Of a stretch of DNA of 37,671 nt, positions 25,164-35,083 are shown in pieces (position 1 is the stretch's first letter; each line of letters begins with the position of its first letter). Source of the stretch: Gemmatales bacterium (GTDB lineage Bacteria; Planctomycetota; Planctomycetia; Gemmatales; HRBIN36); NCBI GenBank assembly GCA_025056555.1, contig JANWVZ010000014.1, positions 1 to 37,671 of the forward strand. Reading direction: 5' to 3'. The notes beneath the pieces were generated by a model. That model ran no database searches. It saw only the letters and a list, made by a program, of their open reading frames with translations, and was not told the DNA's origin. The translations under genes and the position numbers were made by a program.

Positions 25164-27368
25164 TCAAGGTAACTGTTTTCGTATGGCGGCAATCGCCTTG
25201 GCCCGCATTTCGTCGTTAGCATCCGGAGAGTAATTGTCGCGCAGGTGAGGATACAGTTCCCGCAAATTGGAGACAGCCAGATAACGCAGTGCGTGGCTTC
25301 GCTCCGCTTGCATAATCCGCAACAACGACTCAGCAACGCCCGCCTCGGGGGCGCTATAGCCGCGCAACAGTTCCAGCAGTGCATTGGCCTGGGCCTCGGA
25401 ATAGCCGCGCCCCTTGATGATGCGCTGCCGCAACTCGTCGCTGCGCCGGGGATATTGACCCAACCAATAGTGCAAGGCTTCGCGTGCGGCCTGGCGAAGG
25501 TGCGCCTGTGGTCGTTGTTCGAGGATGTCCAGCAGGTCTTCGAGATAGTTGCCCATAGCCAGGCCAAATACTGCCAGACGTTGCGATACGGGATGAGCGG
25601 GCGTTTCATAAATCTCCTCCCACAGCGCCTGACGAGCACGGCCTAGTGGGCAGGCCGGCTTCTCCACAACCCGCTGATAGACGTGGCGCTGGAACTTGGC
25701 CAGAACCTCCAAAACAGGCGCCGCCAGTTTAGGCGGCTGGGCCCAAGGGGGTAGCGTTTCATATGGAACGAATAACACGTCGGCGTCTGGGGAAGCAGGG
25801 GCCTCGGCGAGGTCGCCGACGCGTCGGGTCAGCTGAACTACGACAAGATTCCCGGCGGGCACCGTCCGAATCACTTCCCGCTCTTTTTCACCGCTACGCC
25901 GCCAGAGCACGCCGTTTTGAGTCGTGTAAAACACCAGGAACGGCTGAGAACCAGGGGGTTCCTGGCCTCGCTGCAAACGCCATTGCACACTTACCAGCAA
26001 ACGTGAATTCCCCGCCGGCAGAAGCAGGTCCCAAACCTGCTCGGCCACGCGCAATCGGATCAGGCTCTCGGTTTTGCGCCCTGTAATGATGAACCAGCCG
26101 CGCTCCAGCGTGCTATCCAGGTGATAGGGCCCTTCCGGTTTGTGGAGACGTAGCGAGGTATCCAGCACCGGCTCGGCATGGAAATCGGGAACATTACCCA
26201 CCAGCTCCAGGTGCACGCCGCTGTCCACCTGCAACACTGCACGAAAGCCCGGCCAGACTTGAACACGAGTGCCTGCAGAAATACGCTCCTGCGGCTTGAC
26301 CAACTGAGCGGCACGCTCATCCGGGCTCCACCGCCACAATAACGTTTCGTGAATCCCCTGAGCCGCATGTGTCGCGAGGAGGGCTTCCCCCGGTAAGGGA
26401 GGCGTGATGGGAACAAACAGGCTGGCCAGTTCCCGAGGCAGACACTCAGCAGGTAGGCGTTCGGCTTGAGCGGGAAAATCAGGAGCTTCGACCACCAGAG
26501 GCTTGCTCTTATCGTCGGGAACAACCTTCTCCGGCACGTTGTCCCAGGCGCTGTCCGGCAAAAACGCCACCGTCAGACAACCAGGACACAAACCACTGGA
26601 ACCGACGGGCATCGGTAACCAGGCGAGCCAGTTCGCTAAGGCGCGACGTTGCTGGACGCCCAGAGCGATGGGGGCTGGTTTTTCCGCAGGGGCAGGTTCG
26701 TCGGGGACTGATGTCGGCTCGGTCGGTGGGGTGGACTGAGTAGTCGCGGCCTGTCGGCTGGTCGGCGTAGCGGAACGGGTCAACGCCAAATACAGCGACA
26801 GCACCAGGCCCACCAGGAAGACCGCGACGATGGCTAACGGCACCAGCCGCCTGGTCCACGGCCCGTGCAGCAGCGTCGGCGCCCCCAGCAGCCAGATACC
26901 CTCCTCAGTGCCTGAGGGAGAGCCGGCTTCGGCACCGGGCGGACGCACCGACGATGCGGTCCCCGAAGCGCGTACTTTGTCGGCTGCCAGCAGCCGATAC
27001 ATGCGCTCGTAACTGCTCGGCGGAATGATCACCGACGGACGAGCTACGCCACTGCCAATCAGCTGGTGGCAGGTCGCCACTTCCGCCAGCAACACGTCCG
27101 ATTCCAGACAGCGCTGTTCTAACGCGGCGGCTTCTTCTTCGGGCAAAGTTCCTTCTACGTATCGGGCAATCAGCTCCGCCGGGGGCAACTCGGATGCTTC
27201 GCTTCCTTCCCGGTGAACGGCTGGGTCGCGGAGCACCCGCTGGATACGCTCGACCAGATGGCGCAATTCCGCGTCCTGTTCGATCTGAGTTCGGACTTGC
27301 CGCAATTGTTGCGGTTCCAAGGTGTCATCGAGATAGGCCAACACTGTTTTCAGAGGCAACGCTGGCAT
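25164..27368 (-). CDS. Large FecR-like membrane protein with anti-sigma-like N-terminus
   Basis: A 734-residue protein not recognised as a whole. The N-terminus has two similar acidic helical repeats (LKTVLAYLDDTLEPQQLRQV and ELIARYVEGTLPEEEAAALE), the pattern of anti-sigma-factor domains, but with no obvious zinc-binding CxxC. One membrane segment (LVPLAIVAVFLVGLVLSLYLAL, about 180-205) follows, then a Pro/Thr-rich linker. The outside part contains a FecR-like beta region (VQVWPGFRAVLQVDSGVHLELVG to GWFIITGRKTESLIRLRV). The last about 180 residues form HEAT-like helical repeats. Regulation of a sigma factor from the membrane is a reasonable guess. GGGGGTGG lies four bases before the ATG. No sigma gene is adjacent; the nearest is about 9 kb away. 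Confidence 0.7.
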   Translation of the reverse strand: MPALPLKTVLAYLDDTLEPQQLRQVRTQIEQDAELRHLVERIQRVLRDPAVHREGSEASELPPAELIARYVEGTLPEEEAAALEQRCLESDVLLAEVATCHQLIGSGVARPSVIIPPSSYERMYRLLAADKVRASGTASSVRPPGAEAGSPSGTEEGIWLLGAPTLLHGPWTRRLVPLAIVAVFLVGLVLSLYLALTRSATPTSRQAATTQSTPPTEPTSVPDEPAPAEKPAPIALGVQQRRALANWLAWLPMPVGSSGLCPGCLTVAFLPDSAWDNVPEKVVPDDKSKPLVVEAPDFPAQAERLPAECLPRELASLFVPITPPLPGEALLATHAAQGIHETLLWRWSPDERAAQLVKPQERISAGTRVQVWPGFRAVLQVDSGVHLELVGNVPDFHAEPVLDTSLRLHKPEGPYHLDSTLERGWFIITGRKTESLIRLRVAEQVWDLLLPAGNSRLLVSVQWRLQRGQEPPGSQPFLVFYTTQNGVLWRRSGEKEREVIRTVPAGNLVVVQLTRRVGDLAEAPASPDADVLFVPYETLPPWAQPPKLAAPVLEVLAKFQRHVYQRVVEKPACPLGRARQALWEEIYETPAHPVSQRLAVFGLAMGNYLEDLLDILEQRPQAHLRQAAREALHYWLGQYPRRSDELRQRIIKGRGYSEAQANALLELLRGYSAPEAGVAESLLRIMQAERSHALRYLAVSNLRELYPHLRDNYSPDANDEMRAKAIAAIRKQLP

Positions 27369-27533
27369 GGAACCACCCCCTTTCAGCAAGGAGCATAATG
27401 CGTCGGGCTGACGGCGTTAGGCCCTCTGGCACCTGCGTAGATACCCCTGAGGTGGAAACTTGTTCCGCCCCAGGACGGCAGGCTTATGCAACTTATTAGT
27501 GACTTCCAGCCGCGATTTTCGTTCGCGGCGAGG

Positions 27534-28919
27534 TTATTTCTTGGCCACGGCCGGCTTGCTGTCGCGGGGACCGGCTTCGCCTCCGAGCCAGAATCGTTCC
27601 ACAAAAGTTGTATCTACCTGCCCTTCGATGAACGCCGATTGATTCAGGATTTCGCGATGGAACGGAATGGTGGTCTTGATTCCTTCGACGATAAACTCGC
27701 GTAAAGCGCGGCGCATCACCGCCAATGCCTCCTCGCGCGTCGGTTGCCAGACGAGCAATTTGGCGATGAGCGAATCGTAATTCGGAGGAACGCGGTAGCC
27801 CTGGACGACGTGCGAATCGAGCCGTACCCCTGGACCGCCTGGAGGTTGCCAACGCGTCACCACTCCCGGTGATGGGGCGAAACCCCGATACGGGTCTTCG
27901 GCATTAATGCGGCATTCGATAGCGACCCCGCGATGAACCACCTGCCTTTGGGTGAAACTCAAGGGATAACCGGCCGCGATACGGATTTGTTCCCGCACCA
28001 GGTCTATGCCCGTGACCAATTCTGTGACAGGATGTTCCACCTGAATGCGAGCATTGACCTCGATGAAATAAAAGTTTCCCTGCTTATCCACGAGAAACTC
28101 GCAGGTGCCGGCATTGTAATAGCCGGCGGTTTTGGCCAAGCGTACCGCGGCGCGGCAGATTTCTTCGCGGACTTGGGGCGGGAGGTTTGGTGCTGGGGAT
28201 TCTTCTATGAGTTTCTGATGACGGCGTTGCGTCGAGCAATCACGCTCCCAGAGATGCACCACCTCCCCCTTCTGGTCGCCGAGAATCTGTACTTCCACGT
28301 GGCGGGGTTGCTCGAGATACTTTTCCAGATAAACCGAGCCATCCTTGAAGGCGCTTTCCGCCTCTGCGCGCGCCTGCTTGAGAGCGGCCTGAAGGCTGAT
28401 GTCGTTGCGGGCGATCCGCATGCCGCGTCCGCCTCCTCCGGCCGCCGCCTTGATCAGAACCGGATAACCAATTTCCCGAGCGACCCGCAGCGCCTCAGCA
28501 TCGCTCCCTATCAGGTCGCTACCCGGTACAATCGGGACTTTGGCTTCCCTGGCCAGCCGACGCGCTTCGTTTTTGTTGCCGAGTTTCCGCATGGCATCCA
28601 CAGGTGGGCCGATAAACTCGATATTGCAGGATCGGCAGATCTCGGCAAAGTGGGGATTTTCCGAAAGAAAACCGTAGCCCGGATGGATAGCCTCCACGTC
28701 GGCCACCTCTGCCGCCGCGATGATTCGGGAAATGTTCAGATAACTTTCCGTGGCTGGAGCTGGACCGATACAGATAGCTTCGTCGGCTAATTGCAGCCAG
28801 GGCGCGCCGCGGTCGGCTTCGCTGTAAACCGCCACTACTTCGATACCGAGATCGCGGCAAGCGCGGATCACTCGCAGGGCAATTTCGCCGCGGTTGGCTA
28901 TCAGGATGCGCTGAAACAT
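27534..28919 (-). CDS. accC: Acetyl-CoA carboxylase biotin carboxylase subunit
   Basis: This ATP-grasp enzyme carboxylates the biotin on AccB, the first step of fatty-acid synthesis. The 461-residue protein begins [21 protein letters not shown] and has the glycine-rich ATP loop [22 protein letters not shown], and the catalytic [12 protein letters not shown]. It is about a dozen residues longer than the E. coli enzyme, from the C-terminal tail. It begins 12 bases after accB and is surely in its operon. The carboxyltransferase genes accA and accD are not in the window. Confidence 0.97.
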   Translation of the reverse strand: MFQRILIANRGEIALRVIRACRDLGIEVVAVYSEADRGAPWLQLADEAICIGPAPATESYLNISRIIAAAEVADVEAIHPGYGFLSENPHFAEICRSCNIEFIGPPVDAMRKLGNKNEARRLAREAKVPIVPGSDLIGSDAEALRVAREIGYPVLIKAAAGGGGRGMRIARNDISLQAALKQARAEAESAFKDGSVYLEKYLEQPRHVEVQILGDQKGEVVHLWERDCSTQRRHQKLIEESPAPNLPPQVREEICRAAVRLAKTAGYYNAGTCEFLVDKQGNFYFIEVNARIQVEHPVTELVTGIDLVREQIRIAAGYPLSFTQRQVVHRGVAIECRINAEDPYRGFAPSPGVVTRWQPPGGPGVRLDSHVVQGYRVPPNYDSLIAKLLVWQPTREEALAVMRRALREFIVEGIKTTIPFHREILNQSAFIEGQVDTTFVERFWLGGEAGPRDSKPAVAKK

Positions 28920-28931
28920 GGCTCCTTCCGT

Positions 28932-29444
28932 TTACGCTGAAGTGTCTACGCGGAAAAGTACCTGACCATATTCGACGGGCTGCTGATTCTGCACACACAC
29001 TTCCACAATCACGCCACTGCAGTCCGCCGTGATTTCGTTGAAGACCTTCATTGCCTCGATCATACAAACCACGGTGTCCGGCTGCACCCGCGAGCCGACT
29101 CGCACGAAAGGCTCCGCCTCCGGCGATGGGGCAGCATAGAAGGTTCCCGGCGTGGGGCTTTTGATCTCGTGAAGCTGTTTCGCAGGCTTCGGTTCCGCGG
29201 CCGGCGTCGGCGGTGCAGGCGCACCAGGTGCGGGTGGGGCTGCCACGGCAGGCGGCACCGCTGCCGCTGCTGGCCCCGCCACAGTGGCGGACTCCGCAGC
29301 GGCGGGCTTACGTTTCAATTTCAGGCGGTTTTTCCCATCGCGCCATTCCAACTCGCTCAACTCATACTTCGCCATCAGCTGAATCAATTGCCGCACAGTA
29401 TTCAAATCGAAGGGATTTATGGTTCCCTCGTTAGCATTCGGCAC
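28932..29444 (-). CDS. accB: Biotin carboxyl carrier protein of acetyl-CoA carboxylase
   Basis: The 170-residue carrier holds the biotin used by acetyl-CoA carboxylase. It has the N-terminal helical part ([24 protein letters not shown]), an Ala/Pro linker (about 48-90) and the C-terminal biotinyl domain with IEAMKVFNE, where Lys133 is the biotinylated residue. The thumb sequence around [14 protein letters not shown] is present. The start is GTG, with GAGGAGGGGATT immediately upstream. accC follows after 12 bases, and an M24 peptidase gene precedes it. Confidence 0.96.
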   Translation of the reverse strand: MPNANEGTINPFDLNTVRQLIQLMAKYELSELEWRDGKNRLKLKRKPAAAESATVAGPAAAAVPPAVAAPPAPGAPAPPTPAAEPKPAKQLHEIKSPTPGTFYAAPSPEAEPFVRVGSRVQPDTVVCMIEAMKVFNEITADCSGVIVEVCVQNQQPVEYGQVLFRVDTSA

Positions 29445-29522
29445 GGAATCCCCTCCTCAGCGCGCCTGCACCTCAGGCGACGGTTCCCCTCCCTGTCCGC
29501 GTCAGGATTGGGGCAACCCGGT

Positions 29523-30608
29523 TCATGCCCATAAGCAGCGAAGTTCACGGGGCCAGCAGCTCAGCACCTCGCAGCCGCTGGCTGTTACCAGCACCTCTTC
29601 TTCCAGGCGCACCCCACCCCAATCCGGGAAATAAATCCCCGGCTCGATGGTCAACACCATGCCGGGGACCAATTCCTGCTCATTCTTGGGGCGGAGCACG
29701 GGACCTTCGTGCACCTCTAAGCCGAGGCCGTGTCCGGTGCTGTGCAGGAAGTAATCGCCGAGCGCCGCTTCGCTGAGCGCCTGCCAAGCGGCCTGATGCA
29801 CGCGACAGGCTTTCACGCCCGGCCGCACCTGAGCCAGCGCCGCTTCCAGGGCGCGGTGCACCGCTTCGTAGGCGCTCCGCAAACGTGCCGAGATTGTACG
29901 GCCAGCAAAAACACGGGTCAAGTCGCTCTTATAGCCCATGTCCACGCCCCAATCCACCAGCAATAATTCGCAGGCGCCAATCGGTTGGCGGCGGGGGCGT
30001 GCATGCGGATGCGCCGAGCGTTCGTTGGCGGCTACCATGACGGGGAAACTGGCGCCCTCCGCCCCTTCTTCGCGCATCAGTTGGTCCAGGCGGTCGGCTA
30101 ACTCCTTCTCCGTGTCCTGGGGACGAACCGTCGCGCACCACCGCGCCATCGCCCGTTCCGCGATGGCCAGCGCTTCGCGCAAAGCTGCCAACTCCGATTC
30201 GTCCTTGCGCATCCGTTCCGCTTCGACCAGTCCGTTTACCGCCTCCCAATGAACCTGCGGTAATGCTTCGCGCAACCGATTCCAGTCAGCCACGGTCAGC
30301 CGATCCGCCGGATACGCCAGACTTCTCCAGCCCAGGTCCTGGACGACTTCAATCGTCCAGTCCAGCAGTTGGGTTCCCACCGGCCGGATGCGTGCTTCCA
30401 ATTCGGGACATTCCTCGGCCAGCTGATACTGATAGCGCTGATCGCTCAACGCGATGACTCGTTCCCGTCCCAGCAGCAGCCAAGTGCTATCGCCGGTGAA
30501 ACCGGTCAGGTAGCGAACATTGGCGCTGCCCAGCACCAGGAAGGCTTCAGCCGTTTCAGGCACGCGGGCGAGCACTTGCTGGCGGCGTTGGTGATAGGCA
30601 GGAGTCAT
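29523..30608 (-). CDS. Xaa-Pro aminopeptidase-like M24 metallopeptidase
   Basis: The 361-residue protein has a creatinase-like N-terminal domain (1-130) and an M24 pita-bread domain. All five metal ligands are visible: Asp in VDWGVD, Asp in KSDLTRVF, His in STGHGLGLEVHEGP, Glu in TIEPGIY and Glu in RLEEEVLV. It should cleave X-Pro bonds in peptides in the cytoplasm. AGGA lies seven bases before the ATG at 30608, although the frame is open to 30776. It lies 78 bases upstream of accB; a peptidase of this type near accBC is also known from Bacillus, where efp stands between them. Confidence 0.92.
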   Translation of the reverse strand: MTPAYHQRRQQVLARVPETAEAFLVLGSANVRYLTGFTGDSTWLLLGRERVIALSDQRYQYQLAEECPELEARIRPVGTQLLDWTIEVVQDLGWRSLAYPADRLTVADWNRLREALPQVHWEAVNGLVEAERMRKDESELAALREALAIAERAMARWCATVRPQDTEKELADRLDQLMREEGAEGASFPVMVAANERSAHPHARPRRQPIGACELLLVDWGVDMGYKSDLTRVFAGRTISARLRSAYEAVHRALEAALAQVRPGVKACRVHQAAWQALSEAALGDYFLHSTGHGLGLEVHEGPVLRPKNEQELVPGMVLTIEPGIYFPDWGGVRLEEEVLVTASGCEVLSCWPRELRCLWA

Positions 30609-30870
30609 GTCGGTTCCTGTGCAGCGTATCACCTCATCGAGGTCGAGGGCACCACCAAAGCGACGTCTCCCTCCCTGGCTGGCAGAGCCACCGGCGCTTT
30701 GTCGGCATCTGTAATCAGAGCCGGCTGATAAGCCCACCTGACGGGGCACCTGCCTGCCTTGGCTGATGTAAGGCATTCTTTGCTCAAGCAGGCTACGCGC
30801 CGGTGCACTATTTGAGTTATTGCCCCAGCCGCCGACCTTCCACCTTCATCCGCAGATCTCCTGGCGAGCG

Positions 30871-31797
30871 TCATCGGCGCGGAATAGGTCGGCCCATCGT
30901 GCGCAGTAACAGCTTCATGTCCTCCCAGACATCGCGTTTGGCCTGTGGATTACGGAGCAGATACGCAGGATGATAGGTGCAGATCAGAGCCGCCCCTCGG
31001 TACCGGTGCACCTGACCCCGCAGTTTGCTGATGCTCTGATTGGTCTGTAACAGGGTCTGGGCGGCAATCGCTCCCAGGCAGAGGATATACTTGGGGGCGA
31101 TGATGGCTAATTGCTGTTCGAGGTAACCGCGACAATTGGCAATCTCGTTGGGTAGCGGAGTGCGATTATTGGGTGGCCGACATTTCAGCACGTTGCAGAT
31201 ATATACCTCCGCGCGGCGAAAGCCACAGCCTTCCAGAATGCGATTGAGCAATTGCCCCGCCGCTCCGACAAACGGTTCGCCCTGGGCGTCTTCTTCCTGA
31301 CCCGGAGCCTCGCCCACCAGCACCAACTCGGCATCGGGAGCCCCCACACCGAAAACCGTCTGTGTACGATTCCGCACCAGTTCTGCACATTTCGTGCAAC
31401 CGACCACCTGGGACCGGTTCAGTTCCTCCAGGGCTCGAGCCTTCTCCTGCGGACTTTGTGCAGACGAGGCCAAGGGTTGCTCAAACAGAGAATCCAAGGT
31501 CCCAGGAACGGCGAGAGTCCGCGAAACTGTCCCGCTGGATTTCTTGGCCGTCATTTGCCGCTGCGGCGACGGAGCGGACTGTGCTGCTGGCGGCGCCTCT
31601 TGCTCAGACGATGTGGCTCCAGATCCCTCAGAGCCGGGAGCGGCTGCACTCGCCTGGCCCGCGACTCTCCCTTCTGACCGAGAAGAATCCGGTCGGCACC
31701 GCGGCAGCCATTCTAAACCGGCATAACGCAACGCTTCTAAATACAGACCGACCGCCTGGCTGATTCTTTCCTCACCAGTCACTTCCGCGTCGCTCAT
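30871..31797 (-). CDS. Uracil-DNA glycosylase family 4 (iron-sulfur type)
   Basis: A repair enzyme that removes uracil from DNA. The C-terminal 180 residues carry the family 4 features: GEAPGQEEDAQGEPFVG, the HPAYLLRN motif (HPAYLLR), and the four cluster cysteines 134, 137, 206 and 222. The first about 130 residues are an Ala/Ser/Pro-rich extension preceded by a short helix with LEALRYAGLEWLPR, common in bacterial members. GAGGAGA lies seven bases before the ATG. The 262-base gap to the peptidase gene shows no gene or terminator. Confidence 0.93.
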   Translation of the reverse strand: MSDAEVTGEERISQAVGLYLEALRYAGLEWLPRCRPDSSRSEGRVAGQASAAAPGSEGSGATSSEQEAPPAAQSAPSPQRQMTAKKSSGTVSRTLAVPGTLDSLFEQPLASSAQSPQEKARALEELNRSQVVGCTKCAELVRNRTQTVFGVGAPDAELVLVGEAPGQEEDAQGEPFVGAAGQLLNRILEGCGFRRAEVYICNVLKCRPPNNRTPLPNEIANCRGYLEQQLAIIAPKYILCLGAIAAQTLLQTNQSISKLRGQVHRYRGAALICTYHPAYLLRNPQAKRDVWEDMKLLLRTMGRPIPRR

Positions 31798-32276
31798 GGC
31801 TGATCTCCTCAGGGCATAATCCGCGCTGACGGACGGACACGAGTCGGTCTATTTCCAGACCCCGCGACAGCTTCATCGCCCGAATGGAATAAGTTTACAA
31901 AACCACCCTGTCCATGCCCCACTTCCTCAAAGCTGCAGACCGGCCTCTCCATTTTTGACACGATCGCGCGAAGCGTCCCTCTTAAAGACAACGGCTACGC
32001 CTTGCCCAAATACGTATCACTTCCAATGCTGAAGCCATGGTGCCCCAAGGCCGTCGAGGAGCCACCGAACTCGTTCTCCGCACATAGCCTTCCTGAGTTA
32101 TCCGAGTTTCGTCGCCCACCCTTCGGATCAATCGCTGGGCTTTATTCTGGACGGCGAACTCGTGCGCTGACCGGGTTCGTGCCATTCGTGGCGTCTGGAC
32201 GAATACATTAGGAGCCTGGGCCAGTGCCGTGGGACGTTTGCTCGCTGCAGTTGTGCTGCTAAAATGAGGTTCACCT
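31798..32276. other. Divergent intergenic region with no recognised gene
   Basis: These 479 bases separate the glycosylase gene from the plus-strand gene at 32277. Frames of 60-69 codons exist on both strands but have poor starts and no known likeness. A perfect TTGACA stands at 31955-31960 on the plus strand, but no acceptable -10 lies at the right distance. Confidence 0.45.
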
Positions 32277-33050
32277 ATGAGTGCTCAGGAGTTGCTTCAG
32301 CACTATCTGCGACTGGCTCATCAGTATGAACATGCAGGGCAGATTCGCTTGCGCGATCGTTGCCTGGTGTTGGCGATAGATGTCGCCTGGCAATCTGGAC
32401 GTATCAACGAAGCCACGCGCTTGTGGCAGCGGTTAAAACAGGCCAATCCCGACCTGTATCTGTGCGCCTTTGCTTCGCTGGAGGAAGCCATGCAGCGCCC
32501 CGAAGTCAAGGAATACCTGAACCACGAGCGCGAGGGTGCTGCAGAATTGTCTTCCCCGCCATGGGGAGTTCGGTCGGATGCACCGGCGTCCGGGACATCG
32601 GTTCCTCCCTCTCCCAGCGAACTTATGTTACCCTTGGACACCAGCCTGCTCCGCGAGGGTGAATCCGTGGGCGAAAGCTCGCCAAACGCCGTAGCTTCGG
32701 CCAGCAGCGAGCAAGCTGCGCCGCGTCAGGCCGCGGTTCATGACACGGCCGCGCATTCCCAAGCGACGCCCCCATCCAACAGACCCGCCGCTTCCTCAGC
32801 GCCAGTTCTGGGACGTGCCGCCGTTCCCAAGGTGCTCCGCTCCCCAGTTGTCTCGGTGCCGAACCGCATCGCGGCGCCGAGTAGCGCCAGTCGCGACACC
32901 TCAGCAACCGCTCCCTCCCACGCCGACGGCCCGGACCTGGTGAGCGCTTGCGTCGCAGCCAGCTTGGCCATCCTGGTGGCGCTTCTCGGATTGATCTTGG
33001 CGGCTTACGTCCTGCTTGCCCCATTCTTACCCGATTGGCTCGGCCGATGA
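32277..33050 (+). CDS. Unknown tail-anchored protein with helical N-terminal domain
   Basis: A 257-residue protein of unknown function. The first 90 residues form TPR-like helices (LLQHYLRLAHQYEHAGQIRLRDRCLVLAI and INEATRLWQRLKQANPDLY). A long Ser/Ala/Pro-rich, low-complexity linker (about 90-220) leads to a single membrane segment (about 226-250) near the C-terminus. It is probably a cytoplasmic domain held at the membrane by its tail. GAGG lies seven bases before the ATG. It stands alone between two minus-strand gene groups. Confidence 0.72.
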   Translation: MSAQELLQHYLRLAHQYEHAGQIRLRDRCLVLAIDVAWQSGRINEATRLWQRLKQANPDLYLCAFASLEEAMQRPEVKEYLNHEREGAAELSSPPWGVRSDAPASGTSVPPSPSELMLPLDTSLLREGESVGESSPNAVASASSEQAAPRQAAVHDTAAHSQATPPSNRPAASSAPVLGRAAVPKVLRSPVVSVPNRIAAPSSASRDTSATAPSHADGPDLVSACVAASLAILVALLGLILAAYVLLAPFLPDWLGR

Positions 33051-33126
33051 AATGGCTCGAGCCGGCATCTCTCGTTGCGGGGCTTGATGTTGCTGTTGGC
33101 CTGCGACGGTAACGTGCGGGTCGAGA

Positions 33127-34104
33127 TTATCGCGGACGGGTGTTATCGGTTTTGCCGGCGCGGCGGCGAAGTTTTTCGAGGAACTGGCGCAGGTCCTTGG
33201 GTAGCTCCGAGCGAAACTCTATCCAGACGTCGCTGGTCGGATGCGTGAAGCCGAGTTCGGCGGCGTGTAACGCCAGTCGCGGCGCGCCGCTTTTGTCGGG
33301 GATGGGCGGGCCGTGAAGGGGTTTGTTATACACCGTTTCGCCGCAGATTGGATGGCCTTGCTCAGCGAGATGAATGCGAATCTGGTGGGTGCGGCCGGTT
33401 TTCAATCGGCACTCCACGAGCGTATATTCGCCCAGATATTCCAGCGGTCGCACCAGGGTGATGGCGAGTTTGCCCACGTTGGGTAGGGGAGTGCTGCCGC
33501 GCCGACCGTCGCCGCGGTCGCGCACCAGGCGCGAGACGATGGTGTGTTCTTCGACTCGGCCTTGAGCGATGGCGAGATAGACGCGGTGAATCGTATGCTT
33601 ACGAAACTGCAAGCCGAGATGACGTTCGGCCTGGAGGGTGCGGGCGAAGACCATCAACCCGCTGGTGTCACGGTCGAGCCGATGCACGGCGCGGATAGCC
33701 GGCAGCCGCCCCGAAGCAGGTCGGCCTTCGTGCTCGGCAATCAGGCGCGGCAGTAACTCAGCCACGGTCGGCTCATAAAGCCGTTCTTCTTCAGGATGGC
33801 GCACGGCGTTAATACCCGGCGGCTTTTCTAGAACGACGATGTCTGCGTCCAGGTGACGAATGACGATATCAGGCCGCGGCTTAGCAACTTTCGGCGCGTG
33901 CGGCAGCACCTTGACCACGTCACCAGGCACGACGCGACGCGCCACGTCGCGGCAAACGGCGCCGTTGACCAGGATGCGACCGCTCTCGATTAAGGTTTTG
34001 GCCCGCGACCAGGAAAGCGTCGGTTGCCACAGACGCAACGCTGCCGCCAGTGTCCGACCAACTTCCCGACTACTTACGCGGTAAACTGGGGCTTCTTCAG
34101 CCAC
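33127..34104 (-). CDS. RluA-family pseudouridine synthase
   Basis: This enzyme converts uridine to pseudouridine in rRNA or tRNA. The protein has an N-terminal S4-like RNA-binding domain (LSWSRAKTLIESGRILVNGAVCRDVARRVVPGDVV) and the catalytic core with HRLDRDTSGLMVFA, where the first Asp is the nucleophile, then RLKTGRTHQIRIHLAEQGHPICG. I start it at the GTG at 34104 (325 residues), because AGGGAG lies before it and the family N-terminus fits. An ATG at 34209 overlaps the end of the phosphorylase gene by 10 bases, would add 35 unlike residues, and cannot be excluded. The exact target position in RNA cannot be told. Confidence 0.88.
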   Translation of the reverse strand: MAEEAPVYRVSSREVGRTLAAALRLWQPTLSWSRAKTLIESGRILVNGAVCRDVARRVVPGDVVKVLPHAPKVAKPRPDIVIRHLDADIVVLEKPPGINAVRHPEEERLYEPTVAELLPRLIAEHEGRPASGRLPAIRAVHRLDRDTSGLMVFARTLQAERHLGLQFRKHTIHRVYLAIAQGRVEEHTIVSRLVRDRGDGRRGSTPLPNVGKLAITLVRPLEYLGEYTLVECRLKTGRTHQIRIHLAEQGHPICGETVYNKPLHGPPIPDKSGAPRLALHAAELGFTHPTSDVWIEFRSELPKDLRQFLEKLRRRAGKTDNTRPR

Positions 34105-34199
34105 GAGTATTCGCTCCCTGGGATATACATTATCCCTGCGCTGACGGAAGGAATGCGTTTCATTATACCGCCGCGATGGCGGCCACGAGAAACGCTTAT

Positions 34200-35081
34200 T
34201 CACGGCCATTGACGCAGGAATGCCGTCAGCAGTTCCGAAAGCCTCGTTGCAGCGCGGGCGGCTTGTTCGAGGACTTCATCGTGAGAAAGTCGGTTCGACG
34301 CCAGGCCGGCGGCGCGATTGGTGATGCACGAGATGGCCAGGACGGGTAACCGGAGCCTCGCGGCATAACCCAGTTCCAGGACGGTGGACATACCCACGGC
34401 ATCAGCGCCCAGTGCGCGCAGGGCGCGAATTTCCGCTGGGGTTTCGTAATTGGGGCCGAGGACGCCTGCGAGCACCCCTTCGTTCCATGGCAAGCCAATT
34501 TGCCGCGCTGCTTCGCTGAGTATTTGCTGCGCGGGGTTCGGCGGCAGTGCGTGGATTTGCGCCCAGGACGGAGTATGTTGAGGCGATACTTCCGCAAGAG
34601 AAGCCGACGCCCAGGAACGGGCCGGCACATGCTCAATACACACATTCTGGCCTGGCAAATCATGCCACTGGCGACCGTGCCAGCTGAGCCAACCCGTTAC
34701 CCGCATCAGCGAACCAGGCTGCAAATCGTCTCGAATCCCGCCTGCCGCGTTGGTCAGAATCACCAAGCGCACTCCTGCCTGGGCGGCATGACATAGTTGG
34801 GAACAGATCGTGGCCAAGTCGTATCCCTCGTAAGCATGGTAACGTCCCTGGAACACGAGCACGCGCCGGTCGGCCCATCGGCCGCAGATGACCAGCCCCG
34901 TGTGTCCCGGAGTCGTGGTATTCTGGCCGTTGGCGAGTTCGCTCATGGCAAAGGTAAAACTGGCGCTCACCGCCTGGCTGACTGTGCTCAGGCCCGAACC
35001 GAGGATGACGGCCACTTGCGGCGACCAGAGACGTAAGCACGTGGGCCAGGGCGAGGCTTGGGGCCAGGCAATCTCGAGCAT
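34200..35081 (-). CDS. Purine nucleoside phosphorylase (trimeric type)
   Basis: The 293-residue enzyme splits purine nucleosides with phosphate for base salvage. It shows VAVILGSGLS, GHTGLVICGRWADRRVLVFQGRYHAYEGY with the HxYEG motif, TNAAGGI, GPNYETPAEIRALRALGADAVGMSTVLE and the base-contacting CITNRAAG, all features of the family 2 trimeric enzymes. GAGG lies eight bases before the ATG, and only two bases separate it from the upstream kinase-like gene. The kinase-like partner may also act on nucleotides. Confidence 0.93.
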   Translation of the reverse strand: MLEIAWPQASPWPTCLRLWSPQVAVILGSGLSTVSQAVSASFTFAMSELANGQNTTTPGHTGLVICGRWADRRVLVFQGRYHAYEGYDLATICSQLCHAAQAGVRLVILTNAAGGIRDDLQPGSLMRVTGWLSWHGRQWHDLPGQNVCIEHVPARSWASASLAEVSPQHTPSWAQIHALPPNPAQQILSEAARQIGLPWNEGVLAGVLGPNYETPAEIRALRALGADAVGMSTVLELGYAARLRLPVLAISCITNRAAGLASNRLSHDEVLEQAARAATRLSELLTAFLRQWP

Positions 35082-35083
35082 GG

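Noticed and set aside
32002-32211. Opposed 60-69 residue frames in the gap 31798-32276
   Set aside because: No ribosome sites or recognisable sequence; expected by chance in GC-rich DNA.
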